The position numbers and the translations under genes are program-made. From positions 2,728,001 through 2,792,000 of the forward strand of contig CP088295.1 in NCBI GenBank assembly GCA_024666565.1: DNA of 64,000 bases, written 5' to 3'. The stretch is from Svornostia abyssi (GTDB lineage Bacteria > Actinomycetota > Thermoleophilia > Solirubrobacterales > Solirubrobacteraceae). Positions 33,772 through 42,178 of this stretch are shown here, in pieces; position 1 is the first letter of the stretch; every line of letters starts with the position of its first letter. The notes beneath the pieces were generated by a model, which saw nothing but the letters and a program-made list of their open reading frames with translations, ran no database searches and was not told where the DNA came from.

Positions 33772-35214
33772 ATGAGCTCACCTCTGCCCACCTCTCCGCG
33801 GCACCCCGACCTCGTGCTCGCGCTCGTCGCGCTCGCCCAGCTGCTCATCGTCCTCGACGCCACGATCGTCAACGTCGCGCTCCCGGCCATCCAGGACGAC
33901 CTGCGGCTCAGCGATCAGGAGCTGCAGTGGACGATCAACGCCTACACGCTCGCCTTTGGCGGCTTCCTCCTCCTGGGTGGACGCGCGGCCGACCTGTTCG
34001 GCCGGCGGCGGCTGTTCGTCGCCGGCACGCTTCTGTTCACCGTCGCGTCGGCCCTCAACGCGCTGGCAGAGAGCGGGACCCTGCTCATCGCCGGGCGGGC
34101 CCTGCAGGGGGTCGGCGGTGCGCTCGTATCCCCGGCGGCGCTTTCGATCGTCACGACCACATTTCCCGAGGGCGAGCCGCGGACGCGCGCGCTCGCCATC
34201 TGGGGCGCGGTGTCGGCCGCAGGTGGCGCGGTGGGCCTGCTGCTCGGCGGGCTGCTGACCGAGTGGTTGAGCTGGCAGTGGATCTTCCTCGTGAACCTGC
34301 CGATCGGCCTGTTCGCGGCTGCAGCGGCGGCCCGGGTCGTCCCCGAGTCCCGCGCGGACGACGTCCGCGGGTTCGACGCTCCGGGCGCCGTGACCGTGAC
34401 GGCGGGCATGGTCGCCGTGGTGTTCGCGATCACGAAGGCCGAGAGCTGGGGGTTCGGCGACGTGCGGACGATCGCCGTCGCCGCGGCGGGCGCCGTCCTC
34501 CTCGCGGTCTTCGTCGCCAACGAGCGCCGCCAGGCCGAGCCGCTCCTGCGACTCGCGATCTTCCGGCGGCGGACGCTCGCGACGGCCAACGCCGCCATGC
34601 TGCTGGCCGGCGGAGCAGTGTTCGGCATGTTCTACTTCGGGTCGCTGTACCTGCAGCGGGTGCTCGGCCTGTCGCCGGTCGAGGCGGGCGTGGCCTTCCT
34701 GCCGTTCACCGTCATGATCGTGGCTGGGGCGGCGTTCGCCCAGCGGCTGGTGGGTCGGACGAGCGCGAAGGAGCCGATCCTGCTCGGCCTCGGCTTCGCG
34801 ACGGCCGGACTGCTGTGGTACGCGCAGCTCGACGCCGACGGAAGCTACCTCGCCGATGTGCTGGGGCCGATCGTGCTCATCGCGTTCGGGATGGGCAACG
34901 TCTTCGTCGCGCTGACCCTGGTGGCCACGGCCGGCGTCGCCGCGCATGAGCAGGGACTGGCGTCGGGGATCTTCACGTCCAGCCAGCAGGTCGGAGGCGC
35001 ACTCGGGCTGGCGATCCTCGGGACGGTGGCCGCCGACGTGGCCGCGTCGTCGCTGGCCGACGGCGTCGTGCCGCTCCAGGCGCTCGTCGACGGGTTCAGT
35101 GTCGCCTTGTACGTCGGGGCCGCGCTGACGCTCACGGCGATGGTTCTTATCCTCGCCGCGTTGCCCCGGCGCTCGGCCTCCGTCGATCCCGCGGCGGCGG
35201 TGACCGTCGTATGA
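33772..35214 (+). CDS. MFS multidrug exporter, DHA2 (EmrB/QacA) family, 14 TM
   Basis: 480 residues (start MSSPLPTSP; an ATG 9 bp earlier is possible). DHA2 signatures: LIVLDATIVNVALPAIQDDL, WTINAYTLAFGGFLLLGGRA, ADLFGRRRLFVAGTLLFTVA and motif C-like GAVSAAGGAVGLLLGGLLTE. Proton-driven export of drugs or other small molecules. First gene of an operon with two small membrane proteins (both with 4-bp overlaps) and followed by TetR. Half-site words GTATGC/GCATAC upstream resemble those in front of the TetR gene. Confidence 0.92.
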   Translation: MSSPLPTSPRHPDLVLALVALAQLLIVLDATIVNVALPAIQDDLRLSDQELQWTINAYTLAFGGFLLLGGRAADLFGRRRLFVAGTLLFTVASALNALAESGTLLIAGRALQGVGGALVSPAALSIVTTTFPEGEPRTRALAIWGAVSAAGGAVGLLLGGLLTEWLSWQWIFLVNLPIGLFAAAAAARVVPESRADDVRGFDAPGAVTVTAGMVAVVFAITKAESWGFGDVRTIAVAAAGAVLLAVFVANERRQAEPLLRLAIFRRRTLATANAAMLLAGGAVFGMFYFGSLYLQRVLGLSPVEAGVAFLPFTVMIVAGAAFAQRLVGRTSAKEPILLGLGFATAGLLWYAQLDADGSYLADVLGPIVLIAFGMGNVFVALTLVATAGVAAHEQGLASGIFTSSQQVGGALGLAILGTVAADVAASSLADGVVPLQALVDGFSVALYVGAALTLTAMVLILAALPRRSASVDPAAAVTVV

Positions 35215-35516
35215 GGCCGTCCGGATCCGCCGAGGCGGGTCGGCTGCTGCATGCGATCGCAGTCGTCGCGGTGGTCGACGCGGTGCTGCTCGCCATGCTC
35301 GTCGCCGCGGCCGTCAACGACGCGGAGGCCGTCATGTCGGTCCTCGGGCCGGTCCATGGCGTCGGGTTCCTGCTCGAGGTGGCGCTCGCGTGGCGCGGCG
35401 TCGGAGAGGGCTACTGGAGCTGGCGCTTCCCGGCGGCGATCGTCGTCACGCTGGGGCCGCCCGGGGCCCTGTGGGGGCACCGGCGGCTGCGCGGCCGCGT
35501 CCAGGAGGCATCGTGA
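35211..35516 (+). CDS. DUF3817-like membrane protein
   Basis: 101 residues with three hydrophobic segments: LLHAIAVVAVVDAVLLAMLV, VLGPVHGVGFLLEVALAW and WRFPAAIVVTLGPPGALWGH. The pattern GPVHGVGF and the closing PPGALWGH region fit the DUF3817 family. Start overlaps the MFS stop (ATGA) and its stop overlaps the next GTG. Role unknown, presumably accessory to export. Confidence 0.65.
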   Translation: MRPSGSAEAGRLLHAIAVVAVVDAVLLAMLVAAAVNDAEAVMSVLGPVHGVGFLLEVALAWRGVGEGYWSWRFPAAIVVTLGPPGALWGHRRLRGRVQEAS

Positions 35517-35962
35517 CGGTGGCCGCCGTCTCGGCCTACGACCTCGTCGTCGCGTCGCACGTTCTCGCCAACCTCGTGGCCTACGGCGTGCTGTTCGCGT
35601 GGCCGTGGCTCCCGGCCGGGACCCGTGCGGCGCACGACGGCCGCAGGCGCGTGCTGTCGACGCTCGTGACCTACGCCGCCATGGCCGCGGTGGCGTTCGG
35701 TGCGTACCTCGCCAGTGAGCGCGGGCTCTGGGGCGAGGTGTGGGTCATCGTGCCGCTGGCCATCTTCGTCGTCCTCTTGGGCCTCGTCGGAGGCGTCATG
35801 ACGCGCGCCGAACGGCGCCTCGCCGAGCACGCGCCCGACGGCACCGCGCCGGACGGCGTCTCGTACGCCGCGGCGATGCGCCGGGCCACGGTCGGGGCCT
35901 GGGCGTGCTGTGCGCTGGTGAGCGTCGCCGTCGTCGTCATGGTCGCCAAGCCGTCCGCGTGA
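35513..35962 (+). CDS. Small membrane protein (DUF2269-like)
   Basis: 149 residues from GTG with CAGGAGG 4-10 bp upstream. Four membrane segments: DLVVASHVLANLVAYGVLFA, LVTYAAMAAVAFGAYLA, VWVIVPLAIFVVLLGLVGGV and WACCALVSVAVVVMVAK. The SHVLANLVAYG start is typical of DUF2269-type heme-protein-like membrane domains, but the assignment is weak. Third gene of the MFS operon. Confidence 0.6.
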   Translation: MTVAAVSAYDLVVASHVLANLVAYGVLFAWPWLPAGTRAAHDGRRRVLSTLVTYAAMAAVAFGAYLASERGLWGEVWVIVPLAIFVVLLGLVGGVMTRAERRLAEHAPDGTAPDGVSYAAAMRRATVGAWACCALVSVAVVVMVAKPSA

Positions 35963-35973
35963 CGAGGTGGTGA

Positions 35974-35987
35974 TGCATGCGCATGCA
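35974..35987. promoter_or_regulatory. TetR operator palindrome
   Basis: TGCATGCGCATGCA, a perfect 14-bp palindrome 17 bp before the TetR start; related half-sites occur upstream of the MFS gene (GTATGCATTAGTATGC, 33751-33766). Confidence 0.55.
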
Positions 35988-36003
35988 CCGTAGGGTGGGC
36001 GCG

Positions 36004-36612
36004 ATGAGCGAGCCGTCGACCCGGGACCGGCTGCTGGACGCCGCCGAGGAGCTGATCTCCGAGCGCGGCTTCGCCGGCGTGAGCACGCGCCAGGTCATCG
36101 AGCGTGCCGGGGCCGCCAACGGCGCGGCGGTCGGCTACCACTTCGGGAGCAAAGACAACCTATACGTCGCCGTGCTCGATCGCGCCCATGCGCCTCTGCG
36201 CGAGGCGTTCGACGCCGCGCTGCCCGGGCTCGAGGCCGATCCGGACGCGTCGCTCGAGGACGTCCTGACTGCCTACCTCGAGCCGCTCGTGCGGCTGCGG
36301 AACTCCGAGCACGGCGAGCGGCAGGCCCGGTTGCTGGCGATCGACCTCGTCGAGCGCCAGCGCGGCGGGACGATCGACGGGGCGACGCTCGCCCCGGCCA
36401 TGCAGCGCTTCGAGCGCCTCGTTGCACAGCGCCTTCCGGGCGTCCCGCCCAGGGAGGCGGCGTGGCGCTGGGACGCCCTGCAGGGATTGCCCGTCCTGTA
36501 CATGCTCGGGCTGCTCGACGGCCGCCGCCCTCGGGAGCAGCCTGGCGCCACCGTGCGGCGGCTCGTCCGGCATGCTGCAGGGACGCTCATGCCCGACGGG
36601 GTGATCGCGTGA
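36004..36612 (+). CDS. TetR-family repressor of the exporter operon
   Basis: 202 residues. HTH: TRDRLLDAAEELISERGFAG, VSTRQVIERAGAANGAAVGY, HFGSKDNLYVAVLDRAHAPL. C-terminal domain of the TetR_C_7/TetR_C_33 type (RNSEHGERQARLLAIDLVER; YMLGLLDGRRP). Follows the MFS operon by 41 bp and overlaps the next gene by 4 bp (GTGA). Autorepression through the 14-bp palindrome is likely. Confidence 0.88.
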   Translation: MSEPSTRDRLLDAAEELISERGFAGVSTRQVIERAGAANGAAVGYHFGSKDNLYVAVLDRAHAPLREAFDAALPGLEADPDASLEDVLTAYLEPLVRLRNSEHGERQARLLAIDLVERQRGGTIDGATLAPAMQRFERLVAQRLPGVPPREAAWRWDALQGLPVLYMLGLLDGRRPREQPGATVRRLVRHAAGTLMPDGVIA

Positions 36613-37616
36613 TTCCGGCCGCGAGCGCGTACGACGACGCCGTCCTCGCCCGCCTGCGCCGCGGCCTGGCGCTGGCCGAGCGGCCCTTCGCCGTGCTTGC
36701 CGCTGACGTCGGCGCGTGCGAGCAAGAAGTGGTCGCGGATGTCCGGCGGCTGCTGACCTCCGGCCGGTTTGACGGGTTGGCACCGGTGTTCCCCGCGGCC
36801 GCCTTCGGCCTGCGGCCCACGACGGTCGCGGCGTCGGTGCCCGGCGGCGCCGAGTGGCGGGCCGAGCGCATCCTCACCCAGCATCCCGGCGTCTCGCACG
36901 TCACGTTCCGCGACCACACGTTCGCCGTGTGGTTCTCCATCGCCATCGACCCGGCGTCGAGGCTCGGGCTGGCCGGGACGCTGCGGGTCCTCGGTGACGA
37001 GCTTGCCGCCCGGGCGATTCACCCGCTTCCCGCACGGCGCGTGATCATCGCGGGCGGCCGTCCTTGGCCGGTCGTACCCACGCCGGCCAAGGACGGCCGC
37101 CGCCCGTTCGACCGAGCTGTCGTCCTCGCCCTGCAAGCCGGCGTGCCCGTCGACGAGCGTCCGTTTGCGCGGGGCGCGGCGATGCTCGGGACGAGCGAGC
37201 GGGCGCTCGTCGAGCACCTGCGCGACATGCGCCGGCGCCGGATGCTCCTCAGGGTCGGCGCGGTCGGCGCGCGCTCGCCGCGCGCGGGCGACCGAGCGGT
37301 GCTGGCGTTGCGCGACGCCGACGAGGCGGCCGCGGACCGCGTCGTCGCCCTCCCAGCGGTGGCGGCGGTCACGCACCGCGTCGGATGCACGGGGTTCCCG
37401 TACTCCACGCATGTGTCCCTAACCGCCCCGGACGGCGCGATCGAGGACACGGCCGCCGAGGTCGAGCGGGCCAGTCGCGCCGCCGGGTCGATCCTCCTGC
37501 GCGCGCGGCGCACCGTGAAGCTGCGGCGCCTGCTCTTCGCGCCCGAGGAGCACGAGCTCTGGGAGGACCTCCACGCAAGGGGTCTTGTGTCGACAGATCG
37601 CTCCCCTGGCGGGTGA
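36609..37616 (+). CDS. Siroheme decarboxylase-like (AhbA/AhbB, NirD/NirL) Lrp-type two-domain protein
   Basis: 335 residues from GTG overlapping the TetR stop. It has two tandem copies of the Lrp/AsnC-like siroheme decarboxylase module: ERPFAVLAADVGACEQEVVA, VRRLLTSGRFDGLAPVFPA and HPGVSHVTFRDHTFAVWFSI in the first, DERPFARGAAMLGTSERALV, EHLRDMRRRRMLLRVG and VTHRVGCTGFPYSTHVSLTA in the second. AhbA/AhbB form a heterodimer that decarboxylates siroheme on the way to haem d1 or alternative haem; here both halves are fused. The second half lacks the usual HxxR-rich motif, so activity is uncertain. No other haem d1 gene is near. Confidence 0.72.
   Translation: MIPAASAYDDAVLARLRRGLALAERPFAVLAADVGACEQEVVADVRRLLTSGRFDGLAPVFPAAAFGLRPTTVAASVPGGAEWRAERILTQHPGVSHVTFRDHTFAVWFSIAIDPASRLGLAGTLRVLGDELAARAIHPLPARRVIIAGGRPWPVVPTPAKDGRRPFDRAVVLALQAGVPVDERPFARGAAMLGTSERALVEHLRDMRRRRMLLRVGAVGARSPRAGDRAVLALRDADEAAADRVVALPAVAAVTHRVGCTGFPYSTHVSLTAPDGAIEDTAAEVERASRAAGSILLRARRTVKLRRLLFAPEEHELWEDLHARGLVSTDRSPGG
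37586..37597. promoter_or_regulatory. Regulon-like palindrome upstream of the F420 oxidoreductase gene
   Basis: TGTGTCGACAGA, inside the last codons of the preceding gene and 53 bp before the next ATG. An outlying copy, possibly chance. Confidence 0.3.
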
Positions 37617-37649
37617 GGAGACCCGACGACCGTATGACGAAAGGACCTC

Positions 37650-38718
37650 ATGCCCTCTGAACCGAGGCTCACCGTGATCGGTACCGGCGAAGTCGGTTCC
37701 ACCCTGGTCGAGCTGCTCGCCGCCGCGGGACACCGCGTCGTCACCGGCTCCCGCCGCAGCGCCCGGCGAGCTCGGCGGGCCGCTGGCTGGGCTGGCGGCC
37801 TCGGGACGGCTTGAGGTCCGTCCCGTCGAGGGCAGCGCCGACGGCGCCGAAGTCGTCTTCCTGGCCGTCCCGTGGCACGCGGCCGTCGCCACGCTCCAGG
37901 CAGCGGGCGTACCCGAGGACACCGTCGTCGTCGACGCCACGAACTTCAACGCCGCTCGGGACGGAGCGGACCTCGATCCGGGGCCCGGCGGGACGACCGG
38001 CGTACTCTCCGGGCGCTTCCCCGACCTCCGCTGGGTCAAGGGCTTCAACATGCTGTGGACGGGCTTCCTGCGCGAGGATGCCGACCCCGCCGAGCCGGTC
38101 CGCGTGGTGTTCGTCGCCGCCGACGACCAGGCGGCCAAGGAGAAGGTCGCGACGCTCGTACGAGACATGAGGTTCGTGGCGTTCGACAACGGAACGTTGG
38201 CCGACGCGCGCCTGCGCCAGCTGGAGGACACGCCGGCGTGGAACCGCCGGCTCGATGTCGAGCAGGCGCGCTCCCTCTTCCCGGATGCGCCCGACTCCAT
38301 CGACGCGGGGCGGGTACCTCACGCCGCCATCGGCGACGTCATCACCGCCTTCCTCGACGCGCTCGCCAACCGCGACTTCGATGCCTGGGGCGCCCTCTGG
38401 GACCGGGACGGCGTGATGGAGTTCCCGTACGACCCACCGGGCCTCCCGAAGACGATCCGGGGCCGGGACGCGGCGGTGGCGTACTTCCGCAACGCGCTGG
38501 CCGCCTTCGGGCCGTTCTCGTTCACCGTCACGGACGTGCACGTGGCGGGCGACCGCCGGGCAGTCGCCGAGTTCGTGGGCACGGCTGAGCTGCTCGCGAC
38601 CGGGCGGACCTACGAGCAGCACTACATCGCGGTGTTCGAGCTCGGAGAGGCCGGGCTCGTCGGCTACCGCGAGTACCGCGATGCCGATGCGTATCGGCGT
38701 GCGGCGCTCACGGAGTGA
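37650..38718 (+). pseudogene. F420H2:NADP oxidoreductase-like protein fused to a SnoaL domain, frameshifted
   Basis: N-terminal Rossmann domain LTVIGTGEVGSTLVELLAAA, GHRVVTGSRRSA (the NADP-binding GxGxxG and SR of the NpdG/F420-NADPH oxidoreductase family), then AEVVFLAVPWHAA, TVVVDATNFNA, WVKGFNMLW and a C-terminal SnoaL/NTF2-like domain (ITAFLDALANRDFDAWGALW, IRGRDAAVAYFRNALAAFGP, HYIAVFELGEAGLVGYREYR). One extra C at 37762-37764 (GCCCGGCGA) separates SRRSA from GELGGPLAGLAA. Corrected length about 355 residues. AAGGAcc precedes the ATG. The fusion could couple a hydride transfer to a cyclase/isomerase-like domain (inference). Confidence 0.72.
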
Positions 38719-38873
38719 CGGGCATATCCCCGCCGGCGGATCAGGCGCAGGCGGGTGAGGCCGGGGAGCGCGGCGCACCCAGCGCCCGTCCCCATCACAG
38801 GTTCGCGGCCCGACGTCCGCTTCTCGTCCACCACTTGCGCGGAGTGGCCGCGCCCTGAAGTACCTTCCCGCGC

Positions 38874-39737
38874 ATGCGCCGAGCCCTCCGTCTGCTCGCG
38901 ATCGCCGTCGCCGCCGTCGCCTGTGCGCCGGCCACCGCGAGCGCTCAGTCCGCCACCACGTGCCCCGCGACCTTCCAGGTCCTGCACAACGACCGCATCG
39001 GGGCGCTGAAGCTCCCGGCCGGCGCCTACCAGATCACCGCCACCGGCCTGTCGTGCGCCCAGGCGTCGAAGCTCTTCACCCAGTTCCTCAACGACTGGGA
39101 CGGGAACCTGCCGAGCCCGTGGCGCGTCGTGGCGTCGCGCTCGCAGTTCGTGCGCGGAACGAGTGGCACGAGCTTCACGGTCAGGCGCGTCACGACACCG
39201 GCCACGCCGGGTGCCTGCTCGGGCACGTTCGCCATCTTCGAGCCGGTCAACGCCGCGGGTCTGCAGATCGGCCTCGGCCATTGGGCGCTGAGCGTCGCGG
39301 GTGGCCTGTCGTGCAGCACCGCGTTCCAGGTCTTCGCGCAGACGGCGGACACGAACCTCGTCCCGCCGGGGTGGACCGTCGACCCGGCGACGAACACCTT
39401 CCGCCGCGGCGGGCAGAGCTTCGTCGCGACCAACCAGGGCAACGCGCCGTCGGGCATCGGTCGCTCGACGGGCACGCGCTGCCCGGCGACGTTCCGCGTC
39501 CTGAACAACGACCGGATCGGCGCGCTCTCCCTGCCGAAGGGCAACTACCTCATCACGCTGCTGCCCGGAGGCGGCCTCAGCTGTCCGGTGGCCTCCGATC
39601 TGTTCGCGGCGTTCCTGCGCGACACGAACGGGCGCCTGCCGGCCCCGTGGCGGCTGAACGCGCAGACCGCGACCTTCACCCGCGGCGCCGGCTCGGACAT
39701 CGGCTTCCAGGTCGAGCCGGCGCGGGTGGCGCGGTAG
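38874..39737 (+). CDS. Secreted protein with three tandem Cys repeats
   Basis: 287 residues. Signal peptide MRRALRLLAIAVAAVACAPA. Three repeats of about 80-90 residues: CPATFQVLHNDRIGALKLPA / GLSCAQASKLFTQFL / LPSPWRVV; a diverged middle one CSGTFAIFEPVNAAGLQIGL / GLSCSTAFQVFAQ; and CPATFRVLNNDRIGALSLPK / GLSCPVASDLFAAFLRD / LPAPWRLN. Each has one early and one mid Cys, likely a disulfide. No function recognised; an exported lineage-restricted fold seems likely. Confidence 0.7.
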   Translation: MRRALRLLAIAVAAVACAPATASAQSATTCPATFQVLHNDRIGALKLPAGAYQITATGLSCAQASKLFTQFLNDWDGNLPSPWRVVASRSQFVRGTSGTSFTVRRVTTPATPGACSGTFAIFEPVNAAGLQIGLGHWALSVAGGLSCSTAFQVFAQTADTNLVPPGWTVDPATNTFRRGGQSFVATNQGNAPSGIGRSTGTRCPATFRVLNNDRIGALSLPKGNYLITLLPGGGLSCPVASDLFAAFLRDTNGRLPAPWRLNAQTATFTRGAGSDIGFQVEPARVAR

Positions 39738-39740
39738 GCG

Positions 39741-40811
39741 TTACCGCCGGGGAATCCCCAAGCCGCTTAGTGCCACACCCAGCCCGGCCTGCTGACCGTC
39801 GGCGCGCTGGATGCGAAGCCGGCGCGTCGCCAGGCCGAGCGATCCCGGGAGGAAGAGCACGCGGACGTTCACCGACTCGCCGGCCCCGAGGTCGAACGGC
39901 ACGCCCGCCGGGCTGCCCGTTCCCGCGACGAACGGCGCCGCGACGGGGGCGACGACGCCCGTCGCCCGTGAGCCGCCGACGTTGCGGATCGTCACCGTCC
40001 GCTCCGCCCCGCGGCCGACGCGCACCGCGCCGAACCACCGCACGTCCGGGGAGACCCTGAGTTTCGCGGGCGCCGCGGGGACGGCCGGACCGATGACGAG
40101 GTCACCGCCGGAGAGGTGGGTCTCCTGCCCGATGTCGTCGAGCGCGGTGAATGTCGCGCTCCACGTGCGCGCCGTGCTGGCGGTGTTCTCCGGGAACCGG
40201 AATTTCGTCTCGAAGCGCGTCTCGCCGATCTGGTTGAGGTCCATCCGCACCGTCTCGGTGCCGCCCACCTCGCGGAACGTGACGTACGCCGAGCTGATCC
40301 CGCCCAGGTCCCAGGCCGAGACGGCCGCGGTCACCGCGCCACCGGTGCCTGGGAGCTCGCGCGGGGTGACGAGCGGGTCGGTGACGAACGGGGGGTCGTT
40401 GAACGGCTGGCGACCTTGGACGACCACCGAGCCGGCACCCCACGACGCGTCGAGCCCGCCGGTGTCCCGCGCGACGATGTTGACCATGTACGAGATGGGG
40501 TACTCCGTGTCGTTGGCCGGCAGGAACGCGACGTTCGAGTACGCGCCCCCGCCCGTGGGCGCAAGATCGGCGTAGATGTAGGTGCCGTTCTCGCCGACGA
40601 TCTCGGCGGTGACCGACTCGATGCCCATGTCGTCGAGCACGATCGCGGTCAGGGTGATCTGGCCGCCGTCGGCCTCAAGGCTCGGGGGAAGCACAACCCC
40701 GTCGAGGAATCGCGGTGGGAGGTTCTCGACCTGCGCTGCGGCGGGGGGTGCTGCGATCAGGAGCGCCAGCACGGCAAGGATGCAGTGCAGGACAGGCGGA
40801 CGCAGGGGCAT
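39741..40811 (-). CDS. Secreted protein with Ig-like and choice-of-anchor (HYDIN-like) domains
   Basis: 356 residues. Signal peptide LHCILAVLALLIAAPPAAAQ; GAGGGTTCC precedes the ATG. Two Ig-like modules (LEADGGQITLTAIVLDDMGI, ISYMVNIVARDTGGLDASWG; AVTAAVSAWDLGGISSAYVT) and a C-terminal beta domain VSPDVRWFGAVRVGRGAERT, VTIRNVGGSRATG, VPFDLGAGESVNVRVLFLPG with the choice-of-anchor D/ASPM-SPD-2-Hydin pattern. Probably structural or adhesive. Convergent with the three-repeat gene, stops 3 bp apart. Confidence 0.68.
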   Translation of the reverse strand: MPLRPPVLHCILAVLALLIAAPPAAAQVENLPPRFLDGVVLPPSLEADGGQITLTAIVLDDMGIESVTAEIVGENGTYIYADLAPTGGGAYSNVAFLPANDTEYPISYMVNIVARDTGGLDASWGAGSVVVQGRQPFNDPPFVTDPLVTPRELPGTGGAVTAAVSAWDLGGISSAYVTFREVGGTETVRMDLNQIGETRFETKFRFPENTASTARTWSATFTALDDIGQETHLSGGDLVIGPAVPAAPAKLRVSPDVRWFGAVRVGRGAERTVTIRNVGGSRATGVVAPVAAPFVAGTGSPAGVPFDLGAGESVNVRVLFLPGSLGLATRRLRIQRADGQQAGLGVALSGLGIPRR

Positions 40812-40880
40812 GGAACCCTCGATTCGGGGTGGGGACGGCGCGAGCCTATCGCCGGAAGGCGCCGGGCGCGCGGCGGCTCT

Positions 40881-41348
40881 CTACGTCGCGCTCTGGTCGA
40901 CCTGGCCGCGCCAGGCGCCGGTCTCGCCGCCCTTGCCCCGCTCCTCGACGAGCCCCTTGAACCGCTCGAGGTCGCCCTTGACGCGGCGCTTGGTCAGGCC
41001 GAGCGCGTCGCCGGCCTTCTCCGCGATGCCGTCGGGGTGGACGTCCATCTGGAGCATGATCCGGGTCTGGTCCTCGCCGGTGCGGTGAAAGGTCACCACG
41101 CCGGCGTGCTCCGGCCCGTCGGTCGCCTTCCAGGCGATGCGCTCGTCGGGCGTCTGCTCGGTGATCTCGGCGTCGAACTCCTTCGTGCGGCCGGCGACCG
41201 AGGTGCGCCAGTGGGTGTGCGTCGCGTCGAGCTGGCGTACCTCCTCGACCCCCTCCATGAAGCGGGGGAACTCCTCGAACTGGGTCCACTGGTCGTAGGC
41301 CGTGCGTACCGGCACGGCAACGTCGATGCTCTCCTCGATGGTCGACAT
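40881..41348 (-). CDS. SRPBCC (polyketide cyclase/dehydrase) protein
   Basis: 155 residues from ATG with GAGGAG 6 bp upstream. STIEESIDVAVPVRTAYDQW, FEEFPRFMEGVEEVRQLD, and WKATDGPEHAGVVTFHRTG form the START/SRPBCC helix-grip fold typical of the abundant YndB/CYC family in actinobacteria; C-terminus RVKGDLERFKGLVEERGK. Binds a hydrophobic ligand; specific role unknown. Confidence 0.88.
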   Translation of the reverse strand: MSTIEESIDVAVPVRTAYDQWTQFEEFPRFMEGVEEVRQLDATHTHWRTSVAGRTKEFDAEITEQTPDERIAWKATDGPEHAGVVTFHRTGEDQTRIMLQMDVHPDGIAEKAGDALGLTKRRVKGDLERFKGLVEERGKGGETGAWRGQVDQSAT

Positions 41349-41450
41349 ATCTGTCTCCTCGGTGGGGTCCTCCAGGCCTACCCGCGCGGGGTCCGGGGGA
41401 ACGCGGATCGCTCGGGACGGCGCGCGGCCGCTCAGGGCCGGCGGACCCGC

Positions 41451-41481
41451 TGGACGGACAGCGGTCTACTTGTATACTAGT
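41451..41481 (+). promoter_or_regulatory. Promoter and GntR operator, leaderless start
   Basis: TGGACG (41451-41456), 16 bp, TATACT (41473-41478); transcription would start at about 41485, beside ATG 41486. The quasi-palindrome ACTTGTATACTAGT (41468-41481) covers the -10. Confidence 0.6.
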
Positions 41482-41485
41482 GCGC

Positions 41486-42175
41486 ATGCGGATCCCGCTC
41501 AGTGACCGCGTCGGTGGAGGAGCCGCACGCGATCAGGTCTATCTCGCCGTGCGCGAAGCCATCGTCAGCGCCGAGCTCGAGCCCGGTCGACGGCTCTCGG
41601 AGAACGAGCTGGCCGACCGGCTCGGTGTCTCGCGCACGCCCGTGCGCGAAGCGCTCGTCCGGCTGCGCGACGAGCGTCTCGTGGCGATCGTGCCGCAGCT
41701 GGGCACGTTCGTCACGCTCATCAGTGACGACGCGATCGCCGACGCCGCGTTCGTCCGCGAGGCGCTGGAGTGCAGCGCCATCCGGCTGGCCGCCGAACGT
41801 GCGACGCCGGCCGCGCTCGAAGAGATCCAGGCGAACCTCGTGGCGCAGGAACGTGCCGACGACGAGGGGGACCACGACGCGTTCGACGTCCTCGACGACG
41901 CGCTGCATCGCAAGCTCTGCGAGCTGTCCGGGCACGAGATCGCCTGGGCACTCGCCCGCCGCGCCAATGGCCACCTGGACCGCGTCCGACGGCTCAGCCT
42001 GCCCGAACCCGGGTACCTCGGGGAGATGATCGCCGAGCACCGCGCGGTCGTGGCCGCCGTCGCCGACGGCGATCCCGACCGCGCCGAGCGGGAGCTGCGC
42101 CACCACCTGCGGATGGTCCTGAGCCAGGTATCGACGATCCGTGACGCGCACCCCGACTACTTCGAGGAGAGCTGA
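41486..42175 (+). CDS. GntR-family regulator (FCD) of the 2-oxoacid dehydrogenase operon
   Basis: 229 residues from ATG 41486 (GTG 41480 is the alternative). Winged helix DQVYLAVREAIVSAELEPGR, LSENELADRLGVSRTPVREA, LVRLRDERLVAIVPQLGTFV; FCD domain AAFVREALECSAIRLAAERA, LHRKLCELSGHEIAWALARR, MIAEHRAVVAAVADGDPDRA. It lies 3 bp before the E1alpha start and shares its transcript, so it probably controls the operon through the palindrome over its own -10. Confidence 0.9.
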   Translation: MRIPLSDRVGGGAARDQVYLAVREAIVSAELEPGRRLSENELADRLGVSRTPVREALVRLRDERLVAIVPQLGTFVTLISDDAIADAAFVREALECSAIRLAAERATPAALEEIQANLVAQERADDEGDHDAFDVLDDALHRKLCELSGHEIAWALARRANGHLDRVRRLSLPEPGYLGEMIAEHRAVVAAVADGDPDRAERELRHHLRMVLSQVSTIRDAHPDYFEES

Positions 42176-42178
42176 GGC

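Noticed and set aside
37586..37597. Counting TGTGTCGACAGA as a firm regulon member
   Set aside because: It is inside a coding region, has imperfect outer bases and lies 4 kb from the cluster; kept only as a weak site.
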